Part shown: positions 1 through 11,772 of the stretch, one piece after another
Layout of the letters: each line of letters opens with the position of its first letter
Numbering within the stretch: position 1 is the stretch's first letter
Assembly (NCBI GenBank): GCA_949128115.1
Contig: OX421966.1
Location: 1,550,001-1,614,000, forward strand
DNA: 64,000 nucleotides
Reading direction: 5' to 3'
From: Anaspis maculata
Taxonomy: Eukaryota; Arthropoda; Insecta; Coleoptera; Scraptiidae
Made by a program: the position numbers and the translations under genes
Notes under the pieces: generated by a model
What the model saw: only the letters and a program-made list of their open reading frames with translations
The model's database searches: none
What the model was told of the DNA's origin: nothing

Positions 1-129
1 TCCAAACTGCCAGATCTGGCAGCTCGGACAGTCGTCCATCTTAGATCACGAATTCCACAACTCGTCCCCCTACAGTCCCCGGGTCAGGACGGGCTAGCCC
101 GGTCATCTCGCACCCAGGTTGGCCCATAT
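1..129. other. Unassigned leader sequence with a short palindrome
   Basis: No gene or known element is recognised here. Positions 7-22 form a perfect 16-bp palindrome (CTGCCAGATCTGGCAG). The stretch runs directly into the minisatellite that starts at about 130. Confidence 0.5.
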
Positions 130-387
130 CAGTTCTACTCCCACAATCGCGCAATGTGGTGGGCGTTGAATTGATATGCAGTTCTACTCCCACGGTGGGA
201 GTTGAATTAACATGCAGTTATACTCTCACGGTGGGAGTTGAATCAGCATGCAGTTCTAGTCCCACCACCACATTGTTGTGGGAGTTGAATCAGCATGCAG
301 TTCTACTCCCACCTGGGGTGTGAGTTGAACTGACATGCAGTTCTACTCCCACCACCACCACCACCACCTGGGGGTGGGAGTAGAATC
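130..387. repeat. Minisatellite of about six 36-50 bp units, each a potential hairpin
   Basis: Six successive units begin with CAGTTCTACTCCCAC (or a one-base variant) and end with GTGGGAGTTGAAT plus a few bases and CATG. The CTCCCAC and GTGGGAG parts of each unit pair, so every unit can fold into a hairpin. Unit length varies because the loop varies: no loop in two units, and longer loops rich in CCACCA or CGCGCAATG in others. The last unit contains the (ACC)6 run at 351-368. Confidence 0.85.
351..368. repeat. (ACC)6 microsatellite
   Basis: Six perfect ACC triplets lie in the loop of the last minisatellite unit. They probably expanded from the CCACCA already present in the neighbouring unit. 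Confidence 0.9.
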
Positions 388-838
388 CGCTATCTCTCCC
401 TACTATCATTGATAATCAAGTGAAACTAGGGAAGCCTATGGACTCTGATGATCACTTTGGGAATAAATTGAAATGACTCCTCAGTTACCTCTAAAAGAAA
501 AGAAAAAGAGAAAAGTTGCAGGGACTGAGATTAAAACCACAACTTTGGAAAAATAAATAAATCACATGAAAAACAAAATGAAACACAAAGTGAACAGCCA
601 CTTTATATAGAAGAAAGGTTTCTGTTTTTAATGTTGCCATTCCCATTTGCATCTACTTGCGGTCTTGGGAAAAATGAATTTTTCAAGAAAAGTTGCATTA
701 CTCATTATTCTTGCTACATTTTTCTAATTCCTCATGATAATCTAGTGAAATTTAAGGAGTGCATCAGTTATGATGAGTACTATGAGAATAAAGAACAATA
801 CCTCCAAAAAAATCTTCCAGAAAAAAAAAATAAAATTA
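388..838. other. No recognisable feature
   Basis: AT-rich sequence with scattered A-runs. The open frame of about 90 codons at 631-903 is rich in K, F and S, has no family resemblance I recognise, and overlaps the minus-strand tRNA-like element. I see nothing that supports a gene. Confidence 0.5.
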
Positions 839-930
839 TCCGAAGTGGGACTCGAACCCAGACCCCCGAACACCCAGAAATGCCGGGAATTTCGCCACGC
901 TAATCTGAGCTATCGGTCCACTGTGAGGTG
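839..930 (-). repeat. tRNA-like SINE head or tRNA pseudogene
   Basis: Read on the minus strand this has both internal RNA polymerase III promoter boxes of a tRNA: an A box near 912-900 (TAGCTCAGATTAG) and a B box at 859-847 (GGGTTCGAGTCCC). The T-arm stem can form, but the 5' and 3' acceptor halves do not pair well, so it is not a credible functional tRNA. T-runs follow downstream on the minus strand at about 831-821 and could act as a pol III terminator. A tRNA-derived SINE head is the best reading. Confidence 0.65.
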
Positions 931-1460
931 GTCCGACACTTTGAATCATCCTGTATTTGTTAAACGAATTATTAGCTATTAATAATGGATTCAATATGTT
1001 TTATGATGATTTGGCAGAATCATCATAGCTAATATTCTATCGTTACCACTCAATAATCTGATTGCTTATTATTATTTACGTTTCTTATTGATGAAACATT
1101 ATCAAACTGATGTTTTGTAATTATAACCAAATATTAAATAACAGGAAACAAGGTATTTCAACGCTATCAAAACAATCCGCTTGGTGGATGCAAATAAATA
1201 TTTATTGAGCCATATTTAAATGAGGCATTTGTTAACAATAAACGAGTCTGGGTTTTCCATGATAAATATTCGAAATCTTTGCTCTCAGTGCAGGGTGCAA
1301 CATCGAAATTTTTTCTAAAATCGTACACTTTGTATTTTAACATGGAAATCGATTCCGTTCCTCATCCTGATAGCAAATATATATCACACTTGGTGGGTCA
1401 GTGAACAAAACGCCTGTGAAAAAAAAAAAATTTTGATCCTTTTTTGAAAATTTCAAACTT
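931..1460. other. AT-rich stretch without recognised features
   Basis: Mostly AT-rich with a few A-runs, for example 1420-1432. No gene, TIR or SINE boundary is visible. Confidence 0.45.
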
Positions 1461-1725
1461 GTCTTATGGACCGAAAGCCCCCAAAAATTTCATCTCACGA
1501 CCAGATTCTCGATCAAAGGGATGTTCCCACACAAAATCCAGTTGGTTTCATTCATGTACCCTATGACGTAAATTTTTGGCCATTTTTTTGAAAACTGACA
1601 GGCTCATACCAGCCCAAAGCCCCCGGTCTGACATGTAAGACAAAGCAATTTTCAACAACCTTCTCAACGCACATTAGACCTACAGGGTTAAAGTCGTGTA
1701 CCTCATGACGTAGGTTTTGAGGCAC
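1461..1725. repeat. Degenerate two-copy repeat, period about 150 bp
   Basis: Two successive blocks share the same order of words: CCGAAAGCCCCCAAAAATT near 1470 against CCCAAAGCCCCCGG near 1613, and GTACCCTATGACGTAAATTT near 1556 against GTACCTCATGACGTAGGTTT near 1698. This looks like an old tandem duplication. It may be part of a dispersed element, but I see no termini. Confidence 0.5.
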
Positions 1726-4725
1726 CAACTCCCTGCTCATATCGTTGTTCTAACAGAGACATTATTATTTTGTTGAAGTGGCGTTGATAGAAAATTTGCT
1801 AAGAGTCATCTCGAACCAGCTAATTTTGTTGGATATTATTGGACTGACTAAGTTTCAGAAGAGCCGTGCATGTGTTTCTGGTGCCTGGACTATTATACAC
1901 CGATAGGTGGGGTGTATTATCGCTACATCGAGGATTTTCACGAGGGGATCCGAGTGTAAATCGAGATGTAAGCGATAATATTATATCGAACCTAGAGGTG
2001 TATTTGTTAAGACAATTAACCGAACTACACTGAAAATCTTCCTGAAAAAGTGGAAACTGTTTGAATGTTTGAGGTTGGTCATTCTGGAGGGGTGTTTTCA
2101 CCATAGACCTTGGTGGTAATACACTTATACGCCCTACTGTTTTAAGGAATGAGGTGAATTGTCACTCAAGTATCCTGATAGTTTCCCAAAAAGTACCCAA
2201 TTAAGACCGTAACGTACGTGACCAGCCGGAAGAACGTCGAAAGGCGGCCTAGATCTGAGAGCCAATACTCTCCGTACTGGATAAACTTCAGCTATCCAAA
2301 CAGCAATTTTTCAACTTACAAGCTTTCTGTCTCTCATCGGCATCGTCGTTATGTGAGTCGTTTCTATTTAATTTTGAGGAAATTTTTGCGGAGATTGCTT
2401 CAAGGGAATAAGTAAAGGAAACCCATTATCTACCTGTTGCTGTTGTCGCGTTGTTCATTACCATTTTTTTCCACAACCGCATATTGTGTATAGTTCTGCG
2501 TTATCTGATCATCTTTTTATTTGTACATTTCCAATTTAAAATTTCATGTACTAAATCTTTCAAAAATTGACTGTATTGCTACTTTTCCAGTATTCACCTT
2601 CAAGGTCAATCACTCACAGATTATTCATGGTTTTCCTAACCTGTACTGGGCTAGGGTAGCATTTGTACAGGTGGCGCCCGGTTTTACATCAAAAATAAGA
2701 ATCCGCTCCCTCTTTTTGAGCTGGCGGGGCTACACCAACGGAGAAATGTGTGACACCATATTCTCAACCATTTATCCACCCGAAACCTTGAACAGTCACT
2801 CACTCAGTGACAACTTTTTTTTGAAAAAGCAAGGAAGCAAAGTAAAAATTAAGGCGAGTAATATCGACCAGTGGAATTGAATCGTCCACCAGGTCGGATA
2901 ATTTCGATCGCACGCTTTCTGATCCATGTTGTAGTCTGCATGCTTGGCAAAAGCGCAAAAATACAAGTCGAAACATCTCTGTTCGAGAAAAATCTAGTTT
3001 TATTTTGATTTTGCCTCCCTTTTCCTAACATTCACCAAGAATGGCGCCCATGATAGGAACCTAGAAGAATAACAGTGAAAATTGAAAATAATTCTTGTGT
3101 AAAAGTACTCTCAGGAACCTCATCAGGTCATCTTCGCACCACACGAGGCACGATCCGTTTTTCGCCGATATTTTCCACGAGGCATCTGAAATGATGTATA
3201 AAACTCCATTTGTACAATATCGACCAAGAGGGGGTAATATCGACCATCGTGATTGATATTGGCCGACAACAAAAGCAAAAGCAATTCTTTGATGATGCAG
3301 AACCAGCTTAGATTATGGAACTAAGCCCACCACACAAAATAACTATCAAAGATCCTTGGTACCAAAAGACCCAAGTCTAACTACAATGAAAAGTCTGCAA
3401 TACCTTATCATGAACACTCCTGAACTTAAATCATATCGGCTCGAGACAATAACTCGTTCCTGTCAGTCAAGCACTTCGAATAAATGGCTGACGGAAAGCT
3501 GTGCTGTAATTCACTTGGCTCTCCATGGCATGATTCCAAAAAACATACAGGATGGGTCACAGTGGTGTGGTCGATATTAGATCGCCGGTCGATACTCGGC
3601 TCTCCTCCCCTACGTGAGCATAGATGATCGCGTCGTGTGCCTGTAGCTTCATAATTCACCAGAAGGATCAATTTCTTGTTTTACGCCAACTACGCTCTGT
3701 GCGAACATTATCCCTGTTTGTGTGTGTGTAACTGTATATTAGTGTATATGCCCTTTTACCCTTCGACGTTCGTGCACCGCCAGAATATACCCTCCGAGAG
3801 CTCTCGACTACAAGAGACGACGCCGGACGTCAAAGTGAGTCCTTTCCCTTTCTTTCCCGCGCATTTCCGGGTGTATTCCCAACATAATTTTGGTCCTTCG
3901 AAATCCAGATCCAGTTGTCCTTTGTACAAAGCCGCTATTCAACGCGTTTTGCATTTCAGTTTCATTCAAGTCTCTTTGTCTTCTACTTTTTCTTGCACTT
4001 TTGTGATGTCAATTCTTCAGGATGGTACTGCGACGGTAGCGCACTTTGACCGGGGTTTGAACAAGGTAACGCGATTCAAGTCTTCACGTGTGCGTTAACG
4101 AGCTGTCGGCGGACAAACGGCTGTCACTTTCGTTGTCATTTGCGTTGACATTCACGTCGACTGTTTTATTTTTTGTTGTTGTCACTTTTCGAAGCCATAC
4201 CTACCCGTCAGGTGGAGGGGATCCTGCTCTGATGAGCTTGAGCGTGGAAAAGTGGTGACGTTTAGCCCTGAGTTGGCTTGTGTTCTTCGACCAGTCTCAT
4301 CCAAGACTTACGGCGGTCTTGAAGGAGTCAGAAAGGCGTCAAACTGCAACTCAGGCTGCCTTTCTCTCAAATCCAGGACCCACACTCCTGGAACTGACAC
4401 CACTTTTGAAATAATATTTCAAGTGCAGTGGAATATTATCTGTGCTCACAAGACAGAAACGTTTCTCCACGTGTCAGGTTGGTAATGTCAAAGTGACAGA
4501 ACTTTGTTCACTTTTTGGAACAAAGAAAATGTATCCAAAGATAAAAATAGCAGGACTTGTGGAATAAAATGACAAAACGACTAAGACAAAGAACATTTTT
4601 TTTTTGGTAACATCATGATTATCAGTCGCCACCGAGGGGAAAATCACGATTATACTCACAGTTTCTTCGCAGTTGAATTGTTCTCATCTCACTACTTTTT
4701 TTGTGATGCCCATCTCAGACCCACG
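1726..4725. other. Single-copy-looking region; no gene supported
   Basis: About 3 kb of mixed composition, with the most GC-rich part at 3600-4450. Open frames such as 2521-2880 and 3676-4098 have no ATG at their start, match no family I recognise, and show no supported exon pattern. A sequence like a splice donor (CAAAGTGAGT) at about 3831 stands alone. The word ATATCGACC recurs near 2861, 3217 and 3235, and a GGTCGATATTA word lies near 3570. They may mark a worn element, but no paired termini can be drawn. Confidence 0.4.
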
Positions 4726-4727
4726 CG

Positions 4728-5470
4728 CAACATTCAAGTTGAAACTTGGAACTTCAAACTTGAAACTCAAAACTGTCAGCTTTCAATTTGCAATTTCAAA
4801 CTGTGATATTCGAATGTTAAACTTGAAGTTCCGACTTTAAATCTTCAACTCTGAACTTGAAAGCTGGATTTGGAATTTCTAGTCAATCGCTTAGCTCCAT
4901 AAGTCAAAATTTAAACTGAAAAAAACTGTCATCTTCAAGTAATTAACTCGGAATTCAGTTTCGACTTTGATGTTTGAATTTTGGACAAAAACTTTTGAAA
5001 CTCGCACTTCAATCTCCAAACTCCAAACTCCGAACTATGAGCTGTGAATTTGGTGATAAGAACTCCAAAATCTTAACTTCAATCTGAACTTTGATTCCTC
5101 AGTTCTGAATTTTGAAATTTCAAGCTCCAAGCCTTTCATCACAGCTTATACTTTACACTAGAGATTTTGAGCTTGAGGCATTGAAAGTGAAAAAATGAAA
5201 GGTGGAGTTGGAGAAGCTGCAAGCTATAAGCTGAAAATTGCAGGGTTGAGAGCTCAAATCTTCAACTCGTTCAAGATTGAAATTTGTCTTCCACTATCAA
5301 TTTTGTATACAGACCAATGCTTTTTTGGACTGAAGTTCACGTCAATTTTAATTTGCTAGTGCCTTTTCAGAACCTTACTACTCAAATCTCAATCTTCAAC
5401 TTCAGTGTCAGAAACTTCCAACTTGATTCTATCAAATTGTGAATCTATTGGTGAATCAAACTGGAATTTG
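4728..5470. repeat. Degenerate CTTCAAACTTGAAA repeat block 1
   Basis: The plus strand is dominated by short words of the form AACTTC, AACTTG and AAACTT spaced about 10-12 bp apart. No exact unit length holds over more than a few copies. The same family returns at 57.7-64 kb. Reading frames here are artefacts of the repeat. Confidence 0.8.
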
Positions 5471-6423
5471 GGTGAGAACAGAGCTTTGAATGAAGCTGTG
5501 GATTGATCCACAAATCAAGCTGCAAATCTGGCTCCGATATAAGCCGGAAACAGAGCTGTGAATCAAAGTTAGAATCAACTGTGGATGAAGCTGTAAAGAA
5601 AGTAAGAATCAACTGTGCAACAAAGCAAGCATCACAAAAATTAGTCAGTCAAGCTGTGAATCAAGCTATGAATTATTCTTTGAATCAAAATATGAATTGA
5701 GCTGGAAATCAAGCTGTAGATAGTGTTAAACAAACTTTCTATTGGATTGTTGATCAAGCTGTGATACGTCTGTTAGTTAAGCTCAATGGAGCTGAATAAT
5801 TTGAACCGAGTCCAAGCTTAGCTGACTGAGTTGAGCCGATGGTCGATCAATCGGTGAATCTAGCCGGAAATCAACCGCCAAATCAAGTTTGGATCGAGTT
5901 TCCATCGAACAGTAAATCAAAACCAAAATCAAGCTGTGGATCAAACTGTGAATTAAACTAGCGGATAAAGCTATAAAACAAACTTCCAATCAAGCTGCGA
6001 ATCAAATGAAGCTGTGAATAAGGCTTTTGATTGATCTGCAAATCAAGCTCTGAATCGAATAGCAATTCAAGCCGTGGATGGAGCTGTGAATCAAATTCAG
6101 AATTGAACTTTGAATCAAGCTGCAAATCAAGCTGTAAATCAGAGTTGATATGAAACTGTTGATCGAGCTGTGAATCAGGCTGTTAAGTCAACTTGTTATC
6201 GAGCGTTTAATCAATTTGTACCTAAATGTAGATTAAAATCGACCTCTAACTCGAACTTTGTATCAAATTTTGAATCGAACTGTGCATCGAAATTTGAATC
6301 AAACTGTGGATCAAGTTGTGACTTGAGCTGTGACCTGAGCTGTGGAATAGTCTTGTGAATCAAACTGTGAATCAAGCTGAAATGGAGCTGTGAATCGAAA
6401 TGCAAATCAAATTTTGGATTTAA
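5471..6423. repeat. Degenerate tandem repeat, unit near AATCAAGCTGTG (about 12 bp)
   Basis: Words AATCAAGCTGTG, AATCAAACTGTG and AATTGAGCTGTG repeat many times with single-base changes and frequent 12-bp or 15-bp spacing. Because the period is often a multiple of three and stop-poor, it yields Ser/Asn/Cys-rich open frames (5503-5700, 6170-6358 and the minus-strand mirrors) that should not be called genes. Confidence 0.85.
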
Positions 6424-6555
6424 TAGATAATTTATAAATAAAAAGGCGATCATTTACTTTGCCATAAGGATACATGTAAAACTTGACTGCCTCGTGCGCA
6501 AAGAACGTTGAATATCTCAGTTACGTGTTGAATGACATTTTTCATTCCACTCCCA

Positions 6556-7965
6556 CTCGATTATCTTCGTAAGCACTAGTTCAATCAAAAAAGTTCCTTC
6601 TGTAAACCATGTTACCTATTCCATTGCAATTCTTGCGGTTTTTTCAGATTTGATTTATCTTAAATAGTAACTGAGCTAGGGACGGAATTGGAATGTACTG
6701 CATGCAGCGGACAAGTGCAGCGCTGAGGCCCTCGCGTACCCCTGCTCCCGTGAAAAGGTAAAACTTGGCAACCCACATTTTTTAGTGAAATGAGTTTTTC
6801 ACATATTCGGAATCTTCCAAGTATTTCCTCCACTCAGATATTGATTTTGGATTAATATTCAAAAATGAATGAATTAGAAAGTATGGAATTTTCTAGTAAG
6901 TGCATTTCTAGTCTACTTTACAGTGGAAAAACATAGCACGTATCCCTTCCAGAGGTAAAACCTAGAATCTTTGCGGCATTGTAGATATTTTACAATGGAT
7001 GAACATAGCAGGGAGGCCTCGAGGGTGGCTTACTAGGTTTTCCCGGTGTTTTATTCAGGATATTATGATCTAGATGAACCCAGCATGGCTCTTACTGGAT
7101 TTCTCCAATTTTTTGTGCGTGTTTTTCAGTCGAGCTGATAGTTCATTGATGGATGCTATGAATCCATACTTCCGTTCAAACTTTGTAGTACGTTGCTTGA
7201 ATAGGTAGGTATCCTAAATTTACCTACTAGTCACACTTCAAGAGGCCATTGAAGGTCAAGTAAATCAACTGCGCTTTCACGCGTTATACCCAAAAAAACA
7301 CAACACAAAAAGATTTACACACCCCCAGCATAAACACTCTTAGCACCATGTGCCCCATTGTTGCCGTTTGGACCGTTATACGATACGTGCTCTTACTCGA
7401 TTCTCCCGCTAAAACATCAAAGAAAGAGGTCGTATGATGAACTAGTTAATAATTATTATTGATAGCAATTGCGTTTTGCTGGCATAAAAATGCCTTCGAG
7501 GGAAAAGCTTCTCGGAGCTTTGGCTACTAATAAACGTGAGCTTTGTTAATTTCATTGTTCCAGGAGCACTAAAGTTCTAATCGTCGTGATATTTCCAAAA
7601 TTATAATTTAGTATTATACTCTCTCATTATTTTAGGTTCACAAAAGTACAACAACCAAGAACGCCGATTGATTAAAGTGTAATTAATTATAGGGGGTAGG
7701 TAGGTCCGACGCGCCGACATCAAAAAAACTCCGACTTTTCTATCCTAACTATTAGATAAGACAATTGAAGAATAAATTATTTGAACAAAGACAAAATTTT
7801 TGAGAGAATTGTGCCCAAAATGCCACCTGTGAAGAGACTTTTCTGGAAAAATATTGATTCGTCTGATGCATCTTCTGGTTTGACATCAAATGTTGTTCAT
7901 TTTTTTGTTTTGAATAAAGTTGGGAGAGTGTAATTTTTGAGCTATAATTTTTGTTGCCTGCTTTT
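6556..7965. other. Interior of the 3.0-kb TIR element, left part
   Basis: No open frame of note and no known domain. It contains two loosely similar blocks around AACATAGCACG (6930) and GAACATAGCAGGG (7000), and a TAGGTAGGTA-type run near 7200. I see nothing else. Confidence 0.4.
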
Positions 7966-8111
7966 GGGTCTTATCACGGTGGCTCTTGTAGTTGAAACAA
8001 TATAGTATTTTGTCGATTTTGCTATTATTGTTACGATTAATTAATACAACGATGGTTCATTTTAAAAATTACAATATTGTTCCAATTACATGAGCCACCG
8101 TGATTAGACCC
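7966..8111. mobile_element. 146-bp inverted-repeat MITE
   Basis: The two halves form a near-perfect foldback. The left arm starts GGGTCTTATCACGGTGGCTC, and the right arm read in reverse starts GGGTCTAATCACGGTGGCTC. Pairing continues for about 46 bp with a few mismatches, leaving a loop of about 54 bp. No clear target duplication is visible. It is nested in the 6424-9472 element. Confidence 0.85.
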
Positions 8112-8599
8112 ATCAGAAAAAAGTGCCATTGATGGAGATAAGTATACTTTGATTTGGTAATGAGTAGGTACCTGAAAGTACATTTTGAAGGCATTGTTGT
8201 TTTTCATTGGTTTGTAATGTCAGTTATAGTTACTCGGTTAGTTACCTATGTGAATGATTATTTTGTTTCCTGATTAGTTCAATCGCAACTCGAATCGTAA
8301 CTTTTTTTGCGTGCAATTTCGAATGTAAATCCCTGCCAAATATATCAATTCATATCGATAGAAATATTATTTTGAAAACGCTATTTTGTTTGATTGTTGG
8401 TTCTATTTTTAAAAGTTACATCAAATATGATTTTTAACATAACAGGAAGAGATGGAGGAGCTGGAGGGAATTTGGTGATGGTGCTGGTGTGCCTTTTTTG
8501 TGGCTGAATTTATTAATATATCCATTTATACATATTTACTTAGAATCCATTCGTTTATTGAATATTCTATTTAGTGTTGTTTATATTTATATTTTTATT

Positions 8600-9290
8600 A
8601 GTAAACGAAAGTTATATATGATAACTAGAGACCGGATTTTAGGCCGTTAAAAAGTGGAAATTAGGACACATGTTTAGGCAAATAAAAGCTCCATTTTAGG
8701 ACGCTTTAGGCCGTAACGACTGAAACAGGCAAAATAGGCCGAGAACATTTTTCGGATGCAGTAAAACAAATGATTGATTCTCAAGTAGGTATTGTCTTCC
8801 TGAAAAAGTCATTTTGCCGACTGCTTTGAGTCCACAAAACACGAATTTTTGCGAACTGTATCTGAAAGATTCTCTCAAGGTGTTGCATTGTTGATTGAGC
8901 AGTTCAGTTGTTGTAGTTACATTGTTACGGAGTAGACAAGTTCACTATGGCCGATATAGAAGACACAAATTGGTGTTTGGAAAGCTCATGCTAAAAAATG
9001 ATGTATGCGACAAGTACGCAAAATGCTTCGGCGGGTCATTCGATTTCAGGGATGACGCGGATTTATTCGCTAAAGATTCATTTTGCGTACATGTTACATA
9101 AATTACCAATTGGTGTCGAAATGAATAAAAGTGACATACAGTACGATGTGACAACAAATAATGGACCAATGTGGATCATTTCACCTGCAAAATAGGAAAA
9201 CCTATTGTAGGCTGTTAAAAAAGAACTTTTAGGAGACTAAATCCGAGTTTTGATAATTTTAGGCAAATTAGACTTCAATCAAAGAGATGT
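8600..9290. other. Decayed region with TTTTAGGC words and frame-broken short ORFs
   Basis: The words TTTTAGGCCGTTAAAA (8637), TTTAGGCCGTAACG (8703) and TGTAGGCTGTTAAAA (9206) frame a stretch in which three neighbouring open frames (8895-9101, 8998-9195 and 8945-9169 on the minus strand) overlap. The plus-strand frames contain Cys/His-bearing segments, for example CDKYAKCFGGSFDF, that might be a frameshifted zinc-finger-like relic. I do not recognise the family. Confidence 0.3.
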
Positions 9291-9472
9291 GAAAGGCTAT
9301 TTCTTTCAACATAACTATATATTTCAAAGCTGTGTGCAAATGGGAGTGGAATGAAAAATGTCATTCAACACGTTACTGAGATATTCAACGTTCTTTGCGC
9401 ACGAGGTAGTCAAGTTTTACATGTATTCTTATGACAAAGTAAATTATCACCTTTTTATCCATAAATTATTTA

Positions 9473-11599
9473 CGACAACTTACAGTTGACGAATTTGTTC
9501 CAAACTGATATCAGCCAAAAGCTGACAAACTGTAGAACATTTTTCAAAAAAACTGTTTTTTTACAAAACCGCCCCCATACCGCCCCCACACTGGACGATT
9601 TTTTGACGACAAGTGGATTCTTCATCCCCAAGCCATACTACACCATAAAAAATGCAGCCCAGCTTTTTACCTTTCCGTACACACGAACTTCTCAAATAAG
9701 CACATTTCGCTTCATATTTTCCTCTACTACCAGGACATTTTTTATCGGGTGGTTGCTCACTATCGCCAGAGGAGGACGATTTGGTGACGCATACTACCAA
9801 TTTGTTGAATCGCTGGCAAATGGTTGCTCAAACTACCCAGCATTCCTGGCGAGCATGGTCCCGCGATTTTATGCATTCGCTCACGCAACGACCAAAGTGG
9901 ACGACTCCGGTTCCGAATCTGTAATTGGAAGACTCAGTGCTGCTCACTTGTCCCTCTGTTTCGCCTTTATGTTGGCCGCTTGGAAGAGTGACACAACTTT
10001 TTCCGGGTGCCGACGGTGTTGCTCGCGTTAATCAAATTCGAACCGCTGACAGCTTCATCACGCGGCCAGTCACCATAGTCATTCGCCTCCCATGGGTCTG
10101 ACTTTGATCTTTTTCAATTTTGATTTTCCGTTTTCACGGATCATCTTCAAGAGGAATCGTTTCAAGTTTGTGCTGAGCTGAGCTCTCTAACCGAATCTTC
10201 GTAATCTTGGGGTTCGTTCATTGTTTGAATGTAACAACCTGTTCCTGCAATTTGGAAACCAAATGTGCAATATATGCTCGCCTCATACCCTCATAAAAGC
10301 AATACAGCCCCCAGCAAAATCTCGCAGAGTTTAAAATGCGTCCCGACTAGTTCCATCCGGAGGATATTATATTATTTCAAACAGTATGTCAGCATTATGC
10401 TGCATGCTGTCAACGAATAAATCCCTGGATTTGTTTCGCAAAGCCCGAACTAATATTGAATGTCCTATGGCCGCCTGTCGGGAAACATGTCCACGCATAA
10501 GCAGACGCACATACAAAAAAAAACCTCAATGGAACTCCCGGATGACCCGTTTTCCAAAACTCCCTCAAGGCATAGCCGGATTGTAATATTTTTTCCGGAA
10601 CAACTACTTTATTTCGCTTGTTGTTGCTCTTCAGCTCAGCTGTTCGCATTCCAATGAAGTAATTTCTTTTGTCATTGCTTCATACGAAAAAGATCACGAA
10701 GCACATTTCAATCAAGACTTGATAGGGCTGAATAATTCATGGCGAAACGTAAGTATCCCGAATAAAAGCGAAAGGGTGTTGTACTCTTGAGACTCTTGCT
10801 GATGTCGGAGGACTGAAAGGCCCGGCCAGTTTGACTTATGTGGGGCAGACGTGAGACATTCGGCGCTTCATCCGACTTCTTTCTCTCCTGCGGAGTTTAA
10901 TTGATGGTTTTCCGCGAGCTGCAGCGAAATTTTCGTTCGATATTGTATCCAACGCAGAAGGCGCCGTTCTTTTTGCGGCAAAATGTACGGCCGCTAATTG
11001 GGAAACCGTTTTCCAACGATGCCTCATTTTGCTCCAGTGGCTCATTAGAAGGAAAATCTTACGGAAAACCCATTTTGTAATTTATTATTATTAGGGCTTG
11101 CGGCTGTGAAGCTGTACCTATTGCTTTTGCATTAGCGCGATTTTAGAAAACTGTCGTGGAGCTGTAGCGGTTTGCCGACGAGTCCATCCTTTCCTGCGTT
11201 ATCTGAACCACACATCATCTCCTAATTATCTTTCCATATCCCCCGGCAAGTCAATGAAATATAGATTTCACTCACAACCACCAAGGTAATTGATTCATTA
11301 CATACCTAGTAGGAGGTCGGGAAGTGACCCCTTGCCGACCTCCCGAGAAAGTGATGAAATGGTGGCTTCAGGAGGGAAATTTCAAAATTTGCATCCAACC
11401 AAACAACAAGTGTGTGATTCAGTATTTCCTGAACCACGTTTCAGCAAAATTATTCGGCCTATCTGGAAGTTGAGACAAAAAGTTAATTTTCAGATTTCAA
11501 CTTTGAACGCCTGTAATCCTGCAAGCTGAGTACATGGTTGTGGATAAAATAGTATGCATACTCTCGACGGTAAATACATCATTACTGCTGAGGGCACAA
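9473..11599. other. Single-copy-looking region, relatively GC-rich; no gene supported
   Basis: The longest open frame in the window (9486-10031, 181 codons) lies here but begins at TTG. Its product is low in charged residues, has no recognisable domain, and is opposed by another open frame on the minus strand. Several 60-80 codon frames at 10.4-11.5 kb are equally anonymous. The region lacks short-period repeats and could be host intergenic or intronic DNA. Confidence 0.4.
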
Positions 11600-11628
11600 A
11601 GAGCCTCCAGGCTTTGCCTGGAGGCTCT
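11600..11628. repeat. Perfect 13-bp stem hairpin with TTT loop
   Basis: AGAGCCTCCAGGC, then TTT, then GCCTGGAGGCTCT. The 13-bp GC-rich stem is perfect in an otherwise AT-rich setting. It is too short for a microRNA precursor and there is no U-run after it. Function unknown. Confidence 0.85.
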
Positions 11629-11764
11629 AGCCCGCAGCTAGTATTCCGCAAGTATCACATCCCGTCTCGGTATGTGATATACTATTGTTTATAACCACGT
11701 TACGCTAGTCTATTTTATAATGTACTCTCAATAACGCTCTTGGATTCACTCACATTGGACTCAC

Positions 11765-11772
11765 GTTTTCAA
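11765..11772. repeat. Outer target-site duplication, left, of composite unit 1 (GTTTTCAA)
   Basis: These 8 bp immediately precede TAGTGCTGGC at 11773 and are identical to the 8 bp that follow the second element at 16348-16355. The sequence fits the nTnnnnAn tendency of hAT target sites. Confidence 0.8.

Larger units (their letters stand above)
6424..9472. mobile_element. 3.0-kb non-autonomous TIR element with 130-bp inverted ends
   Basis: The left end (6424-6555) and right end (9341-9472) are inverted copies with no net length difference: each pair of matching positions sums to 15,896. Landmarks in both arms include TACATGTAAAACTTGACT and CGTGCGCAAAGAACGTTG. Both outer edges carry TA, consistent with a TA target duplication. 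The interior has no long open frame. It contains the 146-bp inverted-repeat element at 7966-8111 and a decayed stretch at 8.6-9.3 kb. It is inserted at the end of the AATCAAGCTGTG block. I cannot name the superfamily. Confidence 0.85.

Noticed and set aside
839..930. Functional tRNA gene on the minus strand
   Set aside because: A and B boxes are present, but the acceptor stem does not form and the spacing is irregular.
3676..4098. 140-codon frame with a nearby splice-donor-like sequence, suggesting a first exon or an LTR
   Set aside because: There is no ATG start, no acceptor or second exon can be paired, and no second LTR copy or primer-binding site was seen.
5503..6453. Ser/Asn-rich protein genes in the AATCAAGCTGTG block
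   Set aside because: The composition follows the repeat unit and the frame is equally open on the opposite strand.
9486..10031. 181-codon open frame, the longest in the window
   Set aside because: It starts at TTG, has no recognisable domain, is opposed by another open frame, and starts directly at the edge of the TIR element. Chance is a sufficient explanation.
11600..11628. Intrinsic transcription terminator or microRNA precursor
   Set aside because: The sequence context is eukaryotic, there is no U-run, and the stem is too short for a precursor.
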